A stretch of DNA of 47,994 bases, from positions 1-47,994 of the forward strand of contig NZ_RFFI01000015.1 of the NCBI RefSeq assembly GCF_003696205.1, in the 5' to 3' direction. Numbering within the stretch: the first letter of the stretch is position 1; every line of letters begins with the position of its first letter. Below the pieces are notes generated by a model, which worked only from the letters and a program-made list of their open reading frames with translations, ran no database searches and was not told the origin of the DNA. The stretch is from Cellulomonas triticagri. Lineage in GTDB: Bacteria > Actinomycetota > Actinomycetes > Actinomycetales > Cellulomonadaceae. Made by a program: the position numbers and the translations under genes. Of the stretch, positions 33,300-42,094 are shown piece by piece.

Positions 33300-34262
33300 A
33301 TGGAGAAGCGCCTGCTCGGACGGACCGGCCTGCGGGTCTCGCACCTCGGACTCGGCACGCTCACGTGGAGCAGGGACACCGACGAGCACGACGCCGCCGA
33401 GCAGCTGCGGGACTTCGCGGACGCCGGCGGCACGCTGGTCGACACCTCGGCGTCCTACGCGGACGGAGGCGCGGAGGAGCTGCTGGGCTCCCTGCTGGGC
33501 CGGGTCGTCCCCCGCGACGAGGTCGTGCTGTGCACCAAGGCGGGTGTGCGGCGCACCCCCGAGGGCGGGGTGGTGGACGCGTCGCGCGGCGCCCTGCTGG
33601 ACACCCTGGACGCCTCACTGCGGCGCCTGGGCACCGACCACGTCGACCTGTGGCTCGTGCAGACCCCGGACCCGCGCACGCCGCTGGCCGAGACGGTGTC
33701 CGCGCTGCGGCGCGCCGTCGACTCCGGGCGCGCCCGGTACGTCGGGCTGTCGAACCACGCGGGCTGGCAGGTCGCGCGCGCCGCGACCCTGCTCGGCGAG
33801 GACCCCGGGCTCGCCGCCGTCGAGGCCGAGTACTCGCTGCTGCAGCGCGGCATCGAGCGCGAGGTGCTGCCCGCCGCCGCCGACCTCGGCGTGGGCGTCC
33901 TCGCCTGGTCGCCGCTCGGACGCGGCGTGCTCACCGGCAAGTACCGGCGCACCGTCCCCGCGGACTCCCGGGCGGCGTCCCCGCACCTCGCCGGGTTCGT
34001 GGAGCCGTACCTCGGGTCCGTGGCCGCCGCCGTGGTCGAGGCCGTCGTCATCGCCGCGCAGGGCCTGGACCGGGCGCCGCTGGAGGTCGCGCTCGCCTGG
34101 CTGCGGGTGCGCACGCAGGTCGCGTCCGCGATCGTGGGCGCCCGCACCCCCGGTCAGCTGCGGGCGTCGCTCGCCGCCGACGACGTCGAGCTGCCGCCGG
34201 AGATCCTCCGGGCGCTGGACGAGGTCAGCGCCCCCGCGCTGGGGTACCCCGAGCGGCGGTGA
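33300..34262 (+). CDS. Aldo/keto reductase family protein with altered catalytic tetrad
   Basis: The 320-residue TIM barrel starts at ATG 33300. MEKRLLGRTGLRVSHLGLG is the family opening. The tetrad Asp and Tyr are in LVDTSASYADGGAEE and the Lys is in EVVLCTKAG. The fourth position, normally His in a pattern like DLWQVH, reads DLWLVQTPD, so Gln replaces the catalytic His. WSPLGRGVLTGKY and the coenzyme-binding region SAIVGARTPGQL are intact. The His is the least essential tetrad member in some enzymes, but reduced or changed activity is possible. Confidence 0.9.
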   Translation: MEKRLLGRTGLRVSHLGLGTLTWSRDTDEHDAAEQLRDFADAGGTLVDTSASYADGGAEELLGSLLGRVVPRDEVVLCTKAGVRRTPEGGVVDASRGALLDTLDASLRRLGTDHVDLWLVQTPDPRTPLAETVSALRRAVDSGRARYVGLSNHAGWQVARAATLLGEDPGLAAVEAEYSLLQRGIEREVLPAAADLGVGVLAWSPLGRGVLTGKYRRTVPADSRAASPHLAGFVEPYLGSVAAAVVEAVVIAAQGLDRAPLEVALAWLRVRTQVASAIVGARTPGQLRASLAADDVELPPEILRALDEVSAPALGYPERR

Positions 34263-34300
34263 CGCCGCGCCCGACCGTCTGCACCGCCCGCACCGTCGCC

Positions 34301-34331
34301 GCGCCCGACCGCTCGTGAGCGGTCCGGGCGC
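34301..34331. terminator. Strong convergent terminator
   Basis: GCGCCCG (34301-34307) pairs with CGGGCGC (34325-34331), and ACCGCT pairs with AGCGGT inside it around CGTG, with one bulged C. It separates the aldo/keto reductase gene from the convergent small acidic protein gene. Confidence 0.7.
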
Positions 34332-34355
34332 GCGGTGGTCTGGGCGGGGGCGGGT

Positions 34356-34652
34356 TCAGCGGTGCAGCGGGACGTCGTCCTCGTCGTCCACGCCGTCGGC
34401 GTCGACGTCGACCGCGTCGTCGTAGTCGTCCTCGTCGTCCTCGTCGTCGTCCTCCTCCGCGAGGTAGAACGGCGTGGCCTCCCCGTGCACGGTCCCCAGC
34501 GCCTCGTCGTACACCTCGAAGGCGTCCGCGAGCACGTCGTACGCGTCGTCCACGCGCGGGTCGTCCTCGTCCTGCCGGGTCGCGACAGCGGTGTAGTGCG
34601 CCTCGAGTGCGGCGATGAGGCGGTCCAGTGCCGCGCGCGGGTCGATTGCCAT
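34356..34652 (-). CDS. Conserved small acidic protein
   Basis: The 98-residue protein starts at ATG 34652, six bases after a TACGGT -10 box (34659-34664), so it is probably leaderless. The N-terminal 60 residues look helical (RAALDRLIAALEAHYTAVAT, DAYDVLADAFEVYDEAL). The tail is almost pure Asp/Glu, with Asp/Val alternation before VPLHR. Homologues in related actinobacteria exist in my recollection, some labelled primosomal protein, but I see nothing that supports that function. Confidence 0.8.
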   Translation of the reverse strand: MAIDPRAALDRLIAALEAHYTAVATRQDEDDPRVDDAYDVLADAFEVYDEALGTVHGEATPFYLAEEDDDEDDEDDYDDAVDVDADGVDDEDDVPLHR

Positions 34653-34724
34653 GCGATGACCGTAGCGCCGCACCAGGCACAATGGCACGCACGATCCACC
34701 CGAACGGGAGAGGTAGGTGGTGGC

Positions 34725-34973
34725 ATGGCCCGCAAGGACCCGGCCACGGGACGCCCTTCGAGCCTCGAGGCGGCTCGCCAGTACGAGTACCGCGTCCTCA
34801 CGATCCCCCGCGCGACGAGCCGGAACGAGGCGTCCCGGCTGCTCACGGACGAGGCCGAGCACGGCCGCTGGGAGCTCGCGCGCACGCTGCTGTACACCGG
34901 CGGCGAGCGGAAGGTGTGGCTGCGCCGGCGGATCATCCGGGTGCGCAGCACGCTCAGCACCGGCACGGGCTGA
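34725..34973 (+). CDS. DUF5703-type small basic protein
   Basis: The 82-residue protein starts at ATG 34725 behind AGGTAGGTGG. The core YEYRVLTIPRATSRNEASRL, then EAEHGRWELARTLLYTGG and KVWLRRRIIRV, matches the actinobacterial DUF5703 family. It has no known function. It is divergent from the acidic protein gene; a CACAAT box near 34678-34683 may be its -10. Confidence 0.82.
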   Translation: MARKDPATGRPSSLEAARQYEYRVLTIPRATSRNEASRLLTDEAEHGRWELARTLLYTGGERKVWLRRRIIRVRSTLSTGTG

Positions 34974-34988
34974 CCGACGACCGCCACC

Positions 34989-35028
34989 CCGCGCGCCCCG
35001 TCGCCCCCACGGGCGGCGCGGCGCGCGG
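34989..35028. terminator. Convergent terminator between DUF5703 and M20 genes
   Basis: CCGCGCGCC (34989-34997) and GGCGCGCGG (35020-35028) pair perfectly. A smaller inner stem (CCGT/ACGG) may extend the structure. Confidence 0.6.
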
Positions 35029-35035
35029 GCTCGTC

Positions 35036-36388
35036 TCAGGCCTGGCGCAGCAGCCCGTCCAGCACGCGGACGCCGAACCGGAGCGAGTCCGTCGGGACGC
35101 GCTCGTCCACGCCGTGGAACAGCGCGGTGAAGTCGAGGTCCGCGGGCAGGCGCAGCGGCGCGAAGCCGTAGCCGTGGATGCCCAGGCGGGCCAGCGACTT
35201 GTTGTCGGTGCCCGCGGACAGCATGTACGGCAGCACGACCGCCTCGGGGTCCTGCTCGCGCAGCACGTCGGTCATGGTGTCGACCAGCGCACCGGTCGCG
35301 GGGACCTCCAGGCCGATGTCCAGGTGCTCGGGCTCGACCCGGACGTGCGGGCCGGCGAGCTCGCGGACCTTCGCGAGGACGGCCTCGTGGTCGCCGGGCA
35401 GCGGCCGGACGTCGACCGTCGCGGTGGCCCGACCCGGGATGACGTTGGTCTTGTACCCGGCGTGCAGCTGCGTCGGGTTCGCGAGCGTCCGGATGGACGA
35501 GCCCACGAACCGCCGGGCCGGGCCGAGCGCCCCGATGAGCCGGTCGATCGCCAGCGGGTCGTCCACGTCCAGCGGCAGGCCGGTGAGGTCCGCGACGCCC
35601 TCCAGCAGGCTCAGCACCGTCGGGGTGAGCCGGGTGTCCCACTGGTACGCGCCGATCCGGGCGATGGCGCCCGCGAGCTCGGTGACGGCGTTGTCGGCGT
35701 TCACGGCCGAGCCGTGGCCCGCGGTGCCGTCCGCGATCAGGCGCAGCCAGGCGATGCCCTTCTCGGCGGTCTGCAGCAGGTAGGCGCGCCGCCCGTCGAC
35801 GTCGACGGAGAACCCGCCGACCTCGGACACGGCCTCGGTCGCGCCCTCGAACAGCTCCGGCCGCTGGTCGACGAGGTACCGGGCGCCGAACTTCCCGCCC
35901 GCCTCCTCGTCGGCGAACATCGCGACGACGACGTCCCGCGCGGGCTTGCGGCCCTCCCGGACCATCTGCCGCACGACGGACAGGATCATCGCGTCCATGC
36001 CCTTCATGTCGACGGCGCCGCGACCCCAGACCATGCCGTCGAACTCCTCGCCCGCGAACGGGTCGACCTTCCAGTCCTTCGCCTCGGCGGGGACCACGTC
36101 GGTGTGCCCGTGCAGCACCAGCGCGGGGCGGGACCGGTCCTCGCCCTCCAGGCGCACGACGACGTTCGCGCGACCCGGCTCGGACTCGATGAGCTCCGGG
36201 TCGAGGCCGACCTCCTGGAGCAGGCCCATCACGTGCTCGGCGGCGGCGCGCTCGCCGGGCCCGGAGCCGTCGCCGTAGTTGGACGTGTCGATCCGGATGA
36301 GCTCCTGGGCCAGCCGGACGACCTCGGCCTCCGCGGCGCTGGGGGCACCCGTGGGCGCGTCGGTGCTGGTACGGCCGTCGGGAGTCAT
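35036..36388 (-). CDS. M20 family metallopeptidase
   Basis: The 450-residue zinc peptidase starts at ATG 36388, six bases after TACCGT. Metal and catalytic motifs are present: LVLHGHTDVVP (first His and Asp), WGRGAVDMKG (bridging Asp), VAMFADEEAGG (Glu-Glu pair). The dimerisation domain includes GTAGHGSAVNADNAV, and LSAGTDNKSL and HGVDERVPTDS provide late ligands. M20 enzymes such as ArgE, DapE and dipeptidases cleave amide bonds of small peptides or acylated amino acids. The exact substrate is not clear. Confidence 0.92.
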   Translation of the reverse strand: MTPDGRTSTDAPTGAPSAAEAEVVRLAQELIRIDTSNYGDGSGPGERAAAEHVMGLLQEVGLDPELIESEPGRANVVVRLEGEDRSRPALVLHGHTDVVPAEAKDWKVDPFAGEEFDGMVWGRGAVDMKGMDAMILSVVRQMVREGRKPARDVVVAMFADEEAGGKFGARYLVDQRPELFEGATEAVSEVGGFSVDVDGRRAYLLQTAEKGIAWLRLIADGTAGHGSAVNADNAVTELAGAIARIGAYQWDTRLTPTVLSLLEGVADLTGLPLDVDDPLAIDRLIGALGPARRFVGSSIRTLANPTQLHAGYKTNVIPGRATATVDVRPLPGDHEAVLAKVRELAGPHVRVEPEHLDIGLEVPATGALVDTMTDVLREQDPEAVVLPYMLSAGTDNKSLARLGIHGYGFAPLRLPADLDFTALFHGVDERVPTDSLRFGVRVLDGLLRQA

Positions 36389-36394
36389 GCCCCC

Positions 36395-36400
36395 ACGGTA
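36395..36400 (-). promoter_or_regulatory. Leaderless -10 box of the M20 peptidase
   Basis: TACCGT on the minus strand is separated by exactly six bases from ATG 36388. Confidence 0.6.
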
Positions 36401-36405
36401 CCGGG

Positions 36406-36437
36406 CCGGGTCCCGGGACTCGTGCCCCGGGACCCGG
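36406..36437 (-). terminator. 12-bp perfect hairpin after the M3 peptidase gene
   Basis: CCGGGTCCCGGG (36406-36417) and CCCGGGACCCGG (36426-36437) pair perfectly around an 8-base loop, 10 bases past the M3 stop and just before the M20 promoter. Confidence 0.75.
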
Positions 36438-36447
36438 CGGGCGGGTG

Positions 36448-39087
36448 CTACGCCTCCAGGCCGCGGCGGACCAGCAGCGGGGCGATCTCCGGGTCGCGGC
36501 CGCGCAGGTCGCGGAACGCGGCCATCGGGTCGACGCTGCCGCCGCGCGACAGCAGACGCGCCCGGAAGGTGTCGCCGTTCTCCCGCTTCAGGCCGCCGTT
36601 CTCCTCGAACCAGGTCACGGTGTCGGCGTCCAGCACCTCGGACCAGATGTACGAGTAGTACCCGGCCGAGTAGCCGCCGCCGAACACGTGGTTGAAGTAC
36701 GTCGTGCGGTACCGCGGCGGCACCGGCGCGAACGCGACGCCCGCGGCCTCCAGCGCGGCGGCCTCGAACGGCTCGACCTGCGCGACGTCCGTCGGGACGT
36801 CCTGCGGCGCCAGCCGGTACCAGGCCTGGTCCAGCAGGGCGGCGGCCAGGTACTCCGTGGTCGCGAAGCCCTCGCCGTCCTGCCGCGACGCGGCCATCGT
36901 CTCGATCCACTCGCGCGGCATCGGCTCGCCGGTCTCGTGGTGCACCGCGTAGGACGCCAGCACGGTCGGCTCCCACGCCCACATCTCGTTGACCTGCGAC
37001 GGGTACTCCACGAAGTCGCGCGGCACCTCGGTGCCCGACTGCGACGGGTACCGCACGGCCGAGAACAGGCCGTGCAGCGCGTGCCCGAACTCGTGGAACA
37101 GCGTGATGACCTCGTCCCAGGTGAGCAGCGTCGGCTCCCCCGCCGGCGGCTTCGGGATGTTGAGGTTGTTCACCACCACGGGCTGCTCGTCCAGCAGCGT
37201 CGACTGGTCCACGAGGTTGTTCATCCACGCGCCGCCGCGCTTGGAGTCACGGGTCCAGAAGTCGCCGAGGAACAGGCCGAGGCCGGACCCGTCGGCGTCG
37301 CCGACCTCGAACACGCGGACGTCCGGGTGGTAGCCGACGAGGTCGGTGCGCTCGGTGAACACCAGGCCGTACAGGTCGCCCGCGGCCTTGAAGACGCCGT
37401 CGCGCAGGACGCGGTCGAGCTCCAGGTACGGGCGCAGCAGGCCGTCGTCCAGCGAGCGGCGCTGCTTGCGCACCTGCTCGGCGTAGTAGGACCAGTCCCA
37501 GGCCTCCAGCGTCGCGCCCGGCACGTCGGCCCGCAGGGCGGCCTCCAGGTCGGCGGCCTCGGCGCGCGCGTTCGCGACGGCGGCCGGGGCGAGCCGCGCG
37601 AGCATCTCGGCGACGGCCTCGGGGGTCTTGGCGGTGGCGTCCTCGACGACGTACGCCGCGTGGTGCGGGTACCCGAGCAGCTGCGCGCGCTCGGCCCGGA
37701 GCCGGGCCAGCGCCAGCAGGGTCGCGCGGGTGTCGTGCTCGCCGCCCTGGCCGCCACGGCGGACCGAGGCGGTGTGCAGGCGCTCGCGCAGCCCCCGGTC
37801 GCGCAGCGAAGCGAGCGCGGGCTGCTGGGTCGGCAGGATCAGGTCGATCAGCCAGCCCCCGGCGTGCCCGCGCCGCGTCGCGGCCTCCGCGGCGGCGGCG
37901 CGCGCGTCGTCGGCGAGGCCGTCGAGCTCGGCCTCGTCGGTCACCAGCACCGCGGACGCGTTGGTCTCGGCGAGCAGCTGGCGGCCGAACACGGTCTCCA
38001 GCCGGGTGATCTCGGCGTTCAGCTCCCGCAAGCGGGTCTGCGCGGCGTCGTCCAGCCGGACGCCCGCGCGCACGAACGCGGTGTGCTGGCGGTCCAGCAG
38101 CCACGCGGTGTCCGGGGCGAGGTCGAGGTCGCCGTCGTGCAGGGCCTCGACACGGGCGAACAGGCGGCGGTCCAGGTAGATGGCGTCGTGGTGCGCGGCG
38201 AGCAGCGGCGCGATCTCCTCCTCCAGGGCCTCCAGGCCCGGGGTGGAGTCGGACGACGACTGGTTGAAGAAGGCGATGGCGGCCCGGTGCAGCAGCCGGC
38301 CCGAGCGCTCCAGGGCCTCGAGGGTGTTCTCGACCGTCGGGTCCTCGGGGTCGGTGGCGATCGCCTCGACCTCCTCGCGCTGCACCGCCATGCCCGCGAC
38401 GAGCGCGGGCCGGTAGTGCGCCTCGGTGATCCGGGCGAAGTCGGGCAGGCCGTAGGGCAGGGCGGACGGTGCGGCGAACGGGTTGTCCGCGTCGAGCAGG
38501 GTGGTCATCGGGCCATCATGTCCCACGGCACCCACGGCACCCACGGCGCCCACGCGTCCCGCGTCGCCGGGGTCGAGCGTCCCGACCCACTCGGCGCGCG
38601 GCACGCCCCGGTGGTCCGCGGTCTGCTCCCCGGGCGCGACCCGGAACCCCGCCCGCTCGGCGACCCGGCGGCTGGGGCCGTTGCCGACGAACGCCCGCCA
38701 GGTGAGCCGGGGCAGGTCGAGCCGCCCGAACCCGACCGGGACGACCAGCGCGACCGCGCGCGCCATGAGCCCGCGTCCCCGCGCGTCGGCGGCGAGCCAG
38801 TAGCCGATCTCCCCCGCGCCGTCCGCGCGCACGGCGATGCCGACCATGCCGACCAGCACGTCCGACGCCGCGTCGCGCACGGCCCAGTTGAACTGGGAGC
38901 CGTCCGCCCACCCGGACCGGACCATGCCGGTGACGAACCCGAGCGCGTCCTCGCGGCCGTACGGGCTCGGCACCGTCGTCCACTCCTGGATCGCCGGGTC
39001 CTGGCAGAGCGCGGTGATGCGGTCGACGTCCGCCTCGCCGGGCACGCGCAGCAGGACGACGCCGTCGGTCAGCTCGAAGGGTTCCAC
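36448..39087 (-). CDS. GNAT acetyltransferase joined in frame to M3 oligopeptidase
   Basis: An 879-residue reading frame has no internal stop. Residues 1 to about 180, from GTG 39087, are a RimJ/RimL-type GNAT domain ([53 protein letters not shown]). [11 protein letters not shown] linker leads into [20 protein letters not shown], the normal N-terminus of an M3 thimet-like oligopeptidase (Dcp type) of 686 residues. HEFGH is encoded at 37081-37095 and provides two zinc ligands and the catalytic Glu. ATG 38508 is a likely separate start, with CATGAT six bases upstream. So the peptidase is probably made on its own, while the GNAT gene lacks a stop of its own. Confidence 0.8.
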   Translation of the reverse strand: MEPFELTDGVVLLRVPGEADVDRITALCQDPAIQEWTTVPSPYGREDALGFVTGMVRSGWADGSQFNWAVRDAASDVLVGMVGIAVRADGAGEIGYWLAADARGRGLMARAVALVVPVGFGRLDLPRLTWRAFVGNGPSRRVAERAGFRVAPGEQTADHRGVPRAEWVGTLDPGDAGRVGAVGAVGAVGHDGPMTTLLDADNPFAAPSALPYGLPDFARITEAHYRPALVAGMAVQREEVEAIATDPEDPTVENTLEALERSGRLLHRAAIAFFNQSSSDSTPGLEALEEEIAPLLAAHHDAIYLDRRLFARVEALHDGDLDLAPDTAWLLDRQHTAFVRAGVRLDDAAQTRLRELNAEITRLETVFGRQLLAETNASAVLVTDEAELDGLADDARAAAAEAATRRGHAGGWLIDLILPTQQPALASLRDRGLRERLHTASVRRGGQGGEHDTRATLLALARLRAERAQLLGYPHHAAYVVEDATAKTPEAVAEMLARLAPAAVANARAEAADLEAALRADVPGATLEAWDWSYYAEQVRKQRRSLDDGLLRPYLELDRVLRDGVFKAAGDLYGLVFTERTDLVGYHPDVRVFEVGDADGSGLGLFLGDFWTRDSKRGGAWMNNLVDQSTLLDEQPVVVNNLNIPKPPAGEPTLLTWDEVITLFHEFGHALHGLFSAVRYPSQSGTEVPRDFVEYPSQVNEMWAWEPTVLASYAVHHETGEPMPREWIETMAASRQDGEGFATTEYLAAALLDQAWYRLAPQDVPTDVAQVEPFEAAALEAAGVAFAPVPPRYRTTYFNHVFGGGYSAGYYSYIWSEVLDADTVTWFEENGGLKRENGDTFRARLLSRGGSVDPMAAFRDLRGRDPEIAPLLVRRGLEA
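38522..38554 (-). repeat. 9-bp tandem repeat at the GNAT/M3 junction
   Basis: There are three full copies and one partial copy of CCCACGGCA (plus strand), coding for the Gly-Ala-Val linker. Such repeats change length easily, and a shift here would alter the reading frame between the two domains. Confidence 0.75.
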
Positions 39088-39211
39088 GGGGACACCGTGC
39101 CACCCGGGAGCACCCCCTGTCCCGGGAGCTGAGTACCCGGGGGCCGCGTCACCCACCTGCCGCGAGGACTCACCCCGGGACCGGGCCGGGCGGAGCCGAC
39201 CGAGGACGCGG

Positions 39212-40336
39212 TCATCGCGCCCCCGCGAGGACGCCCGCGGGGTCGGCGAGCGGCAGGTCGTGCGCCGCCGCGACCCCGGCGTGCAGCAGCGCGCCGGCGT
39301 GCGTGGACAGGCCGCGGGCGAGCGCCGGGTCCGCGGCGACGGCGTCCCGCCAGCCCTGGTCCGCCAGCGCCGTCAGGTACGGCAGCGTGGCGTTGGTCAG
39401 CGCGTGCGTCGAGGTCACCGGGACGGCGCCGGGCATGTTCGCGACGCAGTAGAACACCGCGTCGTGCACCGGGAACGTGGGGTCGGCGTGGGTGGTCGGG
39501 CGGGTGGACTCGAAGCAGCCGCCCTGGTCCACCGCGACGTCCACGAGCACCGACCCGGGCCGCATCCCGGCGACCATCTCGTCCGTGACGAGGCGCGGCG
39601 CCCGCGCGCCGGGCACCAGCACGGCCCCGACGACGAGGTCCGCGTCCGCCACGGCCTCCCGGACCGCGTACGCCGAGGACGCCACGGTGCGCACCCGCCC
39701 GCCGAAGGCGGTGTCGAGCTCGCGCAGCCGCGGGACCGACAGGTCGAGGACGGTGACGTCGGCGCGCATGCCCAGCGCGACCTCGGCCGCGTGCTGGCCC
39801 GCCACGCCGCCGCCGATGACGACGACCTTCGCGGCCGGGACGCCCGGGACGCCGCCGAGCAGCCGCCCGGACCCGCCCGCGCTGCGCATCAGGTGGTAGG
39901 CGCCGACCTGGGCGGCGAGCCGGCCCGCGACCTCGCTCATCGGGGCGAGCAGCGGCAGCGAGCCGTCGGCGAGCTGCACCGTCTCGTACGCGATGGCGGT
40001 GACCCCCGAGGCGAGCAGCGCGTCCGTCTGCGGCCGGTCGGCGGCCAGGTGCAGGTAGGTGAACAGCACCAGGCCCTCGCGCAGGTACCCGTACTCGGAC
40101 GGGACGGGCTCCTTGACCTTGCACACCAGGTCGGCGGCGGCCCACACCTCGGCGGCCGTGGCGACGATCCGCGCACCGGCGGCGGCGTACGCGTCGTCCG
40201 AGATCGCGGAGCCCGTGCCCGCACCGGACTGCACCAGCACGTCGTGCCCCGCGGCCACCAGCTGGTGCACGCCCGCGGGCGTGATCGCGACGCGGTACTC
40301 GTGGTTCTTGACCTCGGCGGGGATCGAGATCCTCAT
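39212..40336 (-). CDS. ald: Alanine dehydrogenase
   Basis: The 374-residue protein starts at ATG 40336 with GAGGAGC upstream. It has the Ald/PNT fold: [34 protein letters not shown] (catalytic Lys), [10 protein letters not shown] (catalytic His), the NAD loop [25 protein letters not shown] as [20 protein letters not shown], and [19 protein letters not shown]. It interconverts L-alanine and pyruvate plus ammonia with NAD(H). It is divergent from an Lrp/AsnC regulator, the arrangement of ald and aldR in mycobacteria, so alanine-responsive control is expected. Confidence 0.96.
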   Translation of the reverse strand: MRISIPAEVKNHEYRVAITPAGVHQLVAAGHDVLVQSGAGTGSAISDDAYAAAGARIVATAAEVWAAADLVCKVKEPVPSEYGYLREGLVLFTYLHLAADRPQTDALLASGVTAIAYETVQLADGSLPLLAPMSEVAGRLAAQVGAYHLMRSAGGSGRLLGGVPGVPAAKVVVIGGGVAGQHAAEVALGMRADVTVLDLSVPRLRELDTAFGGRVRTVASSAYAVREAVADADLVVGAVLVPGARAPRLVTDEMVAGMRPGSVLVDVAVDQGGCFESTRPTTHADPTFPVHDAVFYCVANMPGAVPVTSTHALTNATLPYLTALADQGWRDAVAADPALARGLSTHAGALLHAGVAAAHDLPLADPAGVLAGAR

Positions 40337-40415
40337 GACCGGCTCCTCGGCTCACGCGGGGCCGCCAACCGGCACCCGTCGTCCTCCAGCGTGAACTTCC
40401 GTCTGTGTCCTGCGC

Positions 40416-40443
40416 GTAACGGTTCGTGTCGGTTCGTTACGCT
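40416..40443. promoter_or_regulatory. AldR-type operator and leaderless lrp promoter
   Basis: GTAACG (40416-40421) and CGTTAC (40435-40440) are inverted, and GGTTCGT occurs twice with 10-base spacing (40421 and 40431). The site overlaps the TACGCT -10 box (40438-40443), which is six bases from ATG 40450. This position suits autoregulation by the Lrp protein. Confidence 0.6.
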
Positions 40444-40449
40444 GCCACC

Positions 40450-40983
40450 ATGGCCGAACATCCTGCGGTGGCGCCTGCGACGTCGGTCACACCGGCGAAC
40501 GATGTTCGGCGCGCGCCGGCCGGACCCCCGCGCCCGACTCTGGACACCGTGGACCGCCGGCTCGTCCGGCTGCTGCAGGAGGACGGGCGGATGGCGAACA
40601 ACGCCCTCGCCCAGGCCGCGGGCATCGCGCCGTCGACGTGCCTCGCCCGGGTCCGGGCGCTGCGGGCCGCCGGGGTGATCCGGGGATTCCACGCCGACGT
40701 CGACCCCGAGGCGCTGGGACGCGGGCTGCGCGCGATGGTCGCGGTGCGGATGGCCGCCGGGTCGCGCGCGACGCTGGAGCCGTTCGCGCGCTCGGTCGCG
40801 GCGCGGCCCGAGGTGCTGGACGTGTACTTCCTCGCCGGGGCGGACGACTTCCTGCTGCACGTCGCCGTGCGGGACACCGACGAGCTGCGCCGGTTCGTGG
40901 TCGAGCGGCTCAGCGACCGTCCCGACGTCGCGTCCACGGAGACCAGCCTCGTCTTCGACCACCTGCGCGGCGCGGTCGGCTGA
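40450..40983 (+). CDS. Lrp/AsnC family regulator (AldR-like)
   Basis: The 177-residue protein is read from ATG 40450, leaderless by its -10 box; an earlier GTG at 40426 is unlikely. After an Ala/Pro-rich N-terminus the helix-turn-helix reads LDTVDRRLVRLLQEDGRMANNALAQAAGIAPSTCLARVRALRAAGVI in register with the family. The RAM ligand domain follows (AMVAVRMAAGSRATLEPFA, VLDVYFLAGADDFLLHVAV). Its place opposite ald makes it the likely alanine-sensing activator or repressor of ald. Confidence 0.93.
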   Translation: MAEHPAVAPATSVTPANDVRRAPAGPPRPTLDTVDRRLVRLLQEDGRMANNALAQAAGIAPSTCLARVRALRAAGVIRGFHADVDPEALGRGLRAMVAVRMAAGSRATLEPFARSVAARPEVLDVYFLAGADDFLLHVAVRDTDELRRFVVERLSDRPDVASTETSLVFDHLRGAVG

Positions 40984-40987
40984 CCGG

Positions 40988-42043
40988 TCAGCCGGTGACC
41001 GCGTCCCGGACCCGCAGCCAGTCGCCCGCCGCCGCCAGACGCCGCCGGAGCGCGGGGGCGCGCAGGCCGTGCTGCCAGCCCCAGAACGCGGCCTCCACCG
41101 CGCGGGCCGCCGCCCACGCGGCCACCGCGGCCGGGTCCAGGCCCGCACGGTCGCCGACCAGGTCGAGGCGGGCACCCAGGGTCCGCACGGGGTCTGGGGT
41201 CCGCCACGGGGCGCCGACCTGCTCCAGCAGCGGCCCCGCGTCGTAGGCCGCCTCGCCGCGCAGCGCCTTCGGGTCGATGGCGCACCAGCGGCGATCATCC
41301 GCGCCCGCGTCGAGCAGCAGCAGGTTGCCGGGGTTGAGGTCGCCGTGCAGCAGCACCGGACGCGTGGACGATCCCGCGTGGCCCGCGTCGAGCACCGCGA
41401 GAGCGGCGCGCAGCAGCGCCGGATCCATGCGGATGCCCCCGCGCGCTGCACGGACGGCACGGTCGCGGAGGACGTCGGCGAGACCCGCGGTGACCGAGCC
41501 GAGGTCGGGCACCGCGTCCGGTGCCTCGCCCGTCGTCTGGCTCGGTGCCTGGTCCGGTGCCTGGTCCGGCGCCTGGTCCGGCGCCGCGACGGCGTGCAGG
41601 TCGCGCAGCACGTCGGCCGCGGCGGTGAGCCGGTGCGCCACCGGGGTCCGCACGGCCCGCATCGGCGTGCCCGGGCGCACCCGCTCGAGCAGCAGCGCCC
41701 AGTCCCCCGCGTCCGCGTCGACCAGCCGGACCGCCCCGTGCCCGTGCCACGCGCGCAGCACGGCCGCCTCGTGCCGGGCCTCGTCGTGCGGGAACGAGAT
41801 CTTCAGCACGAGGTCCTCGGGGCCGCGGCGCACCGGGGCGCACCACGACGCCGAGCCGGACGGGAACGGGCCGCCGACGTCCAGCGACCACCGGTCCCGG
41901 GCTCGCGCGACCAGCGCGGGCAGGTGCGCCATCCACGCCCCACCCTCGGGGGTCCGCCCCGCCCCGGTCCGCAACGCCGCGGGCACGGGCAGCGCAGGTA
42001 CGGGCAGCGCAGGCACGGGATCGGGCTGCGTCGGTGCGGGCAC
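40988..42043 (-). CDS. Aminoglycoside/hydroxyurea phosphotransferase family protein (APH_6_hur)
   Basis: The 351-residue protein starts at GTG 42043, six bases after TAGTCT. Kinase motifs are DLVLKISFPHDEARHEAAVL (ATP-binding Lys and Glu), LLLERVRPGTPM, the catalytic loop VLLHGDLNPGNLLL and metal motif CAIDPKALRGEAAYDAGPLL. This pattern is that of streptomycin 6-kinase and related proteins. Low-complexity insertions occur near the N-terminus (VPALP repeats) and before the C-lobe (APDQ repeats). Chromosomal homologues often have no proven resistance role. Confidence 0.88.
   Translation of the reverse strand: MPAPTQPDPVPALPVPALPVPAALRTGAGRTPEGGAWMAHLPALVARARDRWSLDVGGPFPSGSASWCAPVRRGPEDLVLKISFPHDEARHEAAVLRAWHGHGAVRLVDADAGDWALLLERVRPGTPMRAVRTPVAHRLTAAADVLRDLHAVAAPDQAPDQAPDQAPSQTTGEAPDAVPDLGSVTAGLADVLRDRAVRAARGGIRMDPALLRAALAVLDAGHAGSSTRPVLLHGDLNPGNLLLLDAGADDRRWCAIDPKALRGEAAYDAGPLLEQVGAPWRTPDPVRTLGARLDLVGDRAGLDPAAVAAWAAARAVEAAFWGWQHGLRAPALRRRLAAAGDWLRVRDAVTG
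41544..41585 (-). repeat. 12-bp tandem repeats coding for APDQ
   Basis: There are three full copies of GG[TC]GCCTGGTCC and a partial fourth (plus strand), coding for tandem Ala-Pro-Asp-Gln in the kinase between its N- and C-lobes. Confidence 0.8.
41984..42019 (-). repeat. 15-bp tandem repeats coding for VPALP
   Basis: There are two full copies of [CT]ACGGGCAGCGCAGG and a partial third (plus strand) near the 5' end of the same kinase gene, giving VPALPVPALPVPA in the protein. Confidence 0.75.
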
Positions 42044-42055
42044 GCCGCCAGACTA
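42044..42055 (-). promoter_or_regulatory. Leaderless -10 box of the APH-family gene
   Basis: TAGTCT on the minus strand (42050-42055) is followed by six bases and GTG 42043. Confidence 0.6.
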
Positions 42056-42094
42056 GGGGGCGGCAGCCACCGACCGCCGGACCCGAGGGAGCGC

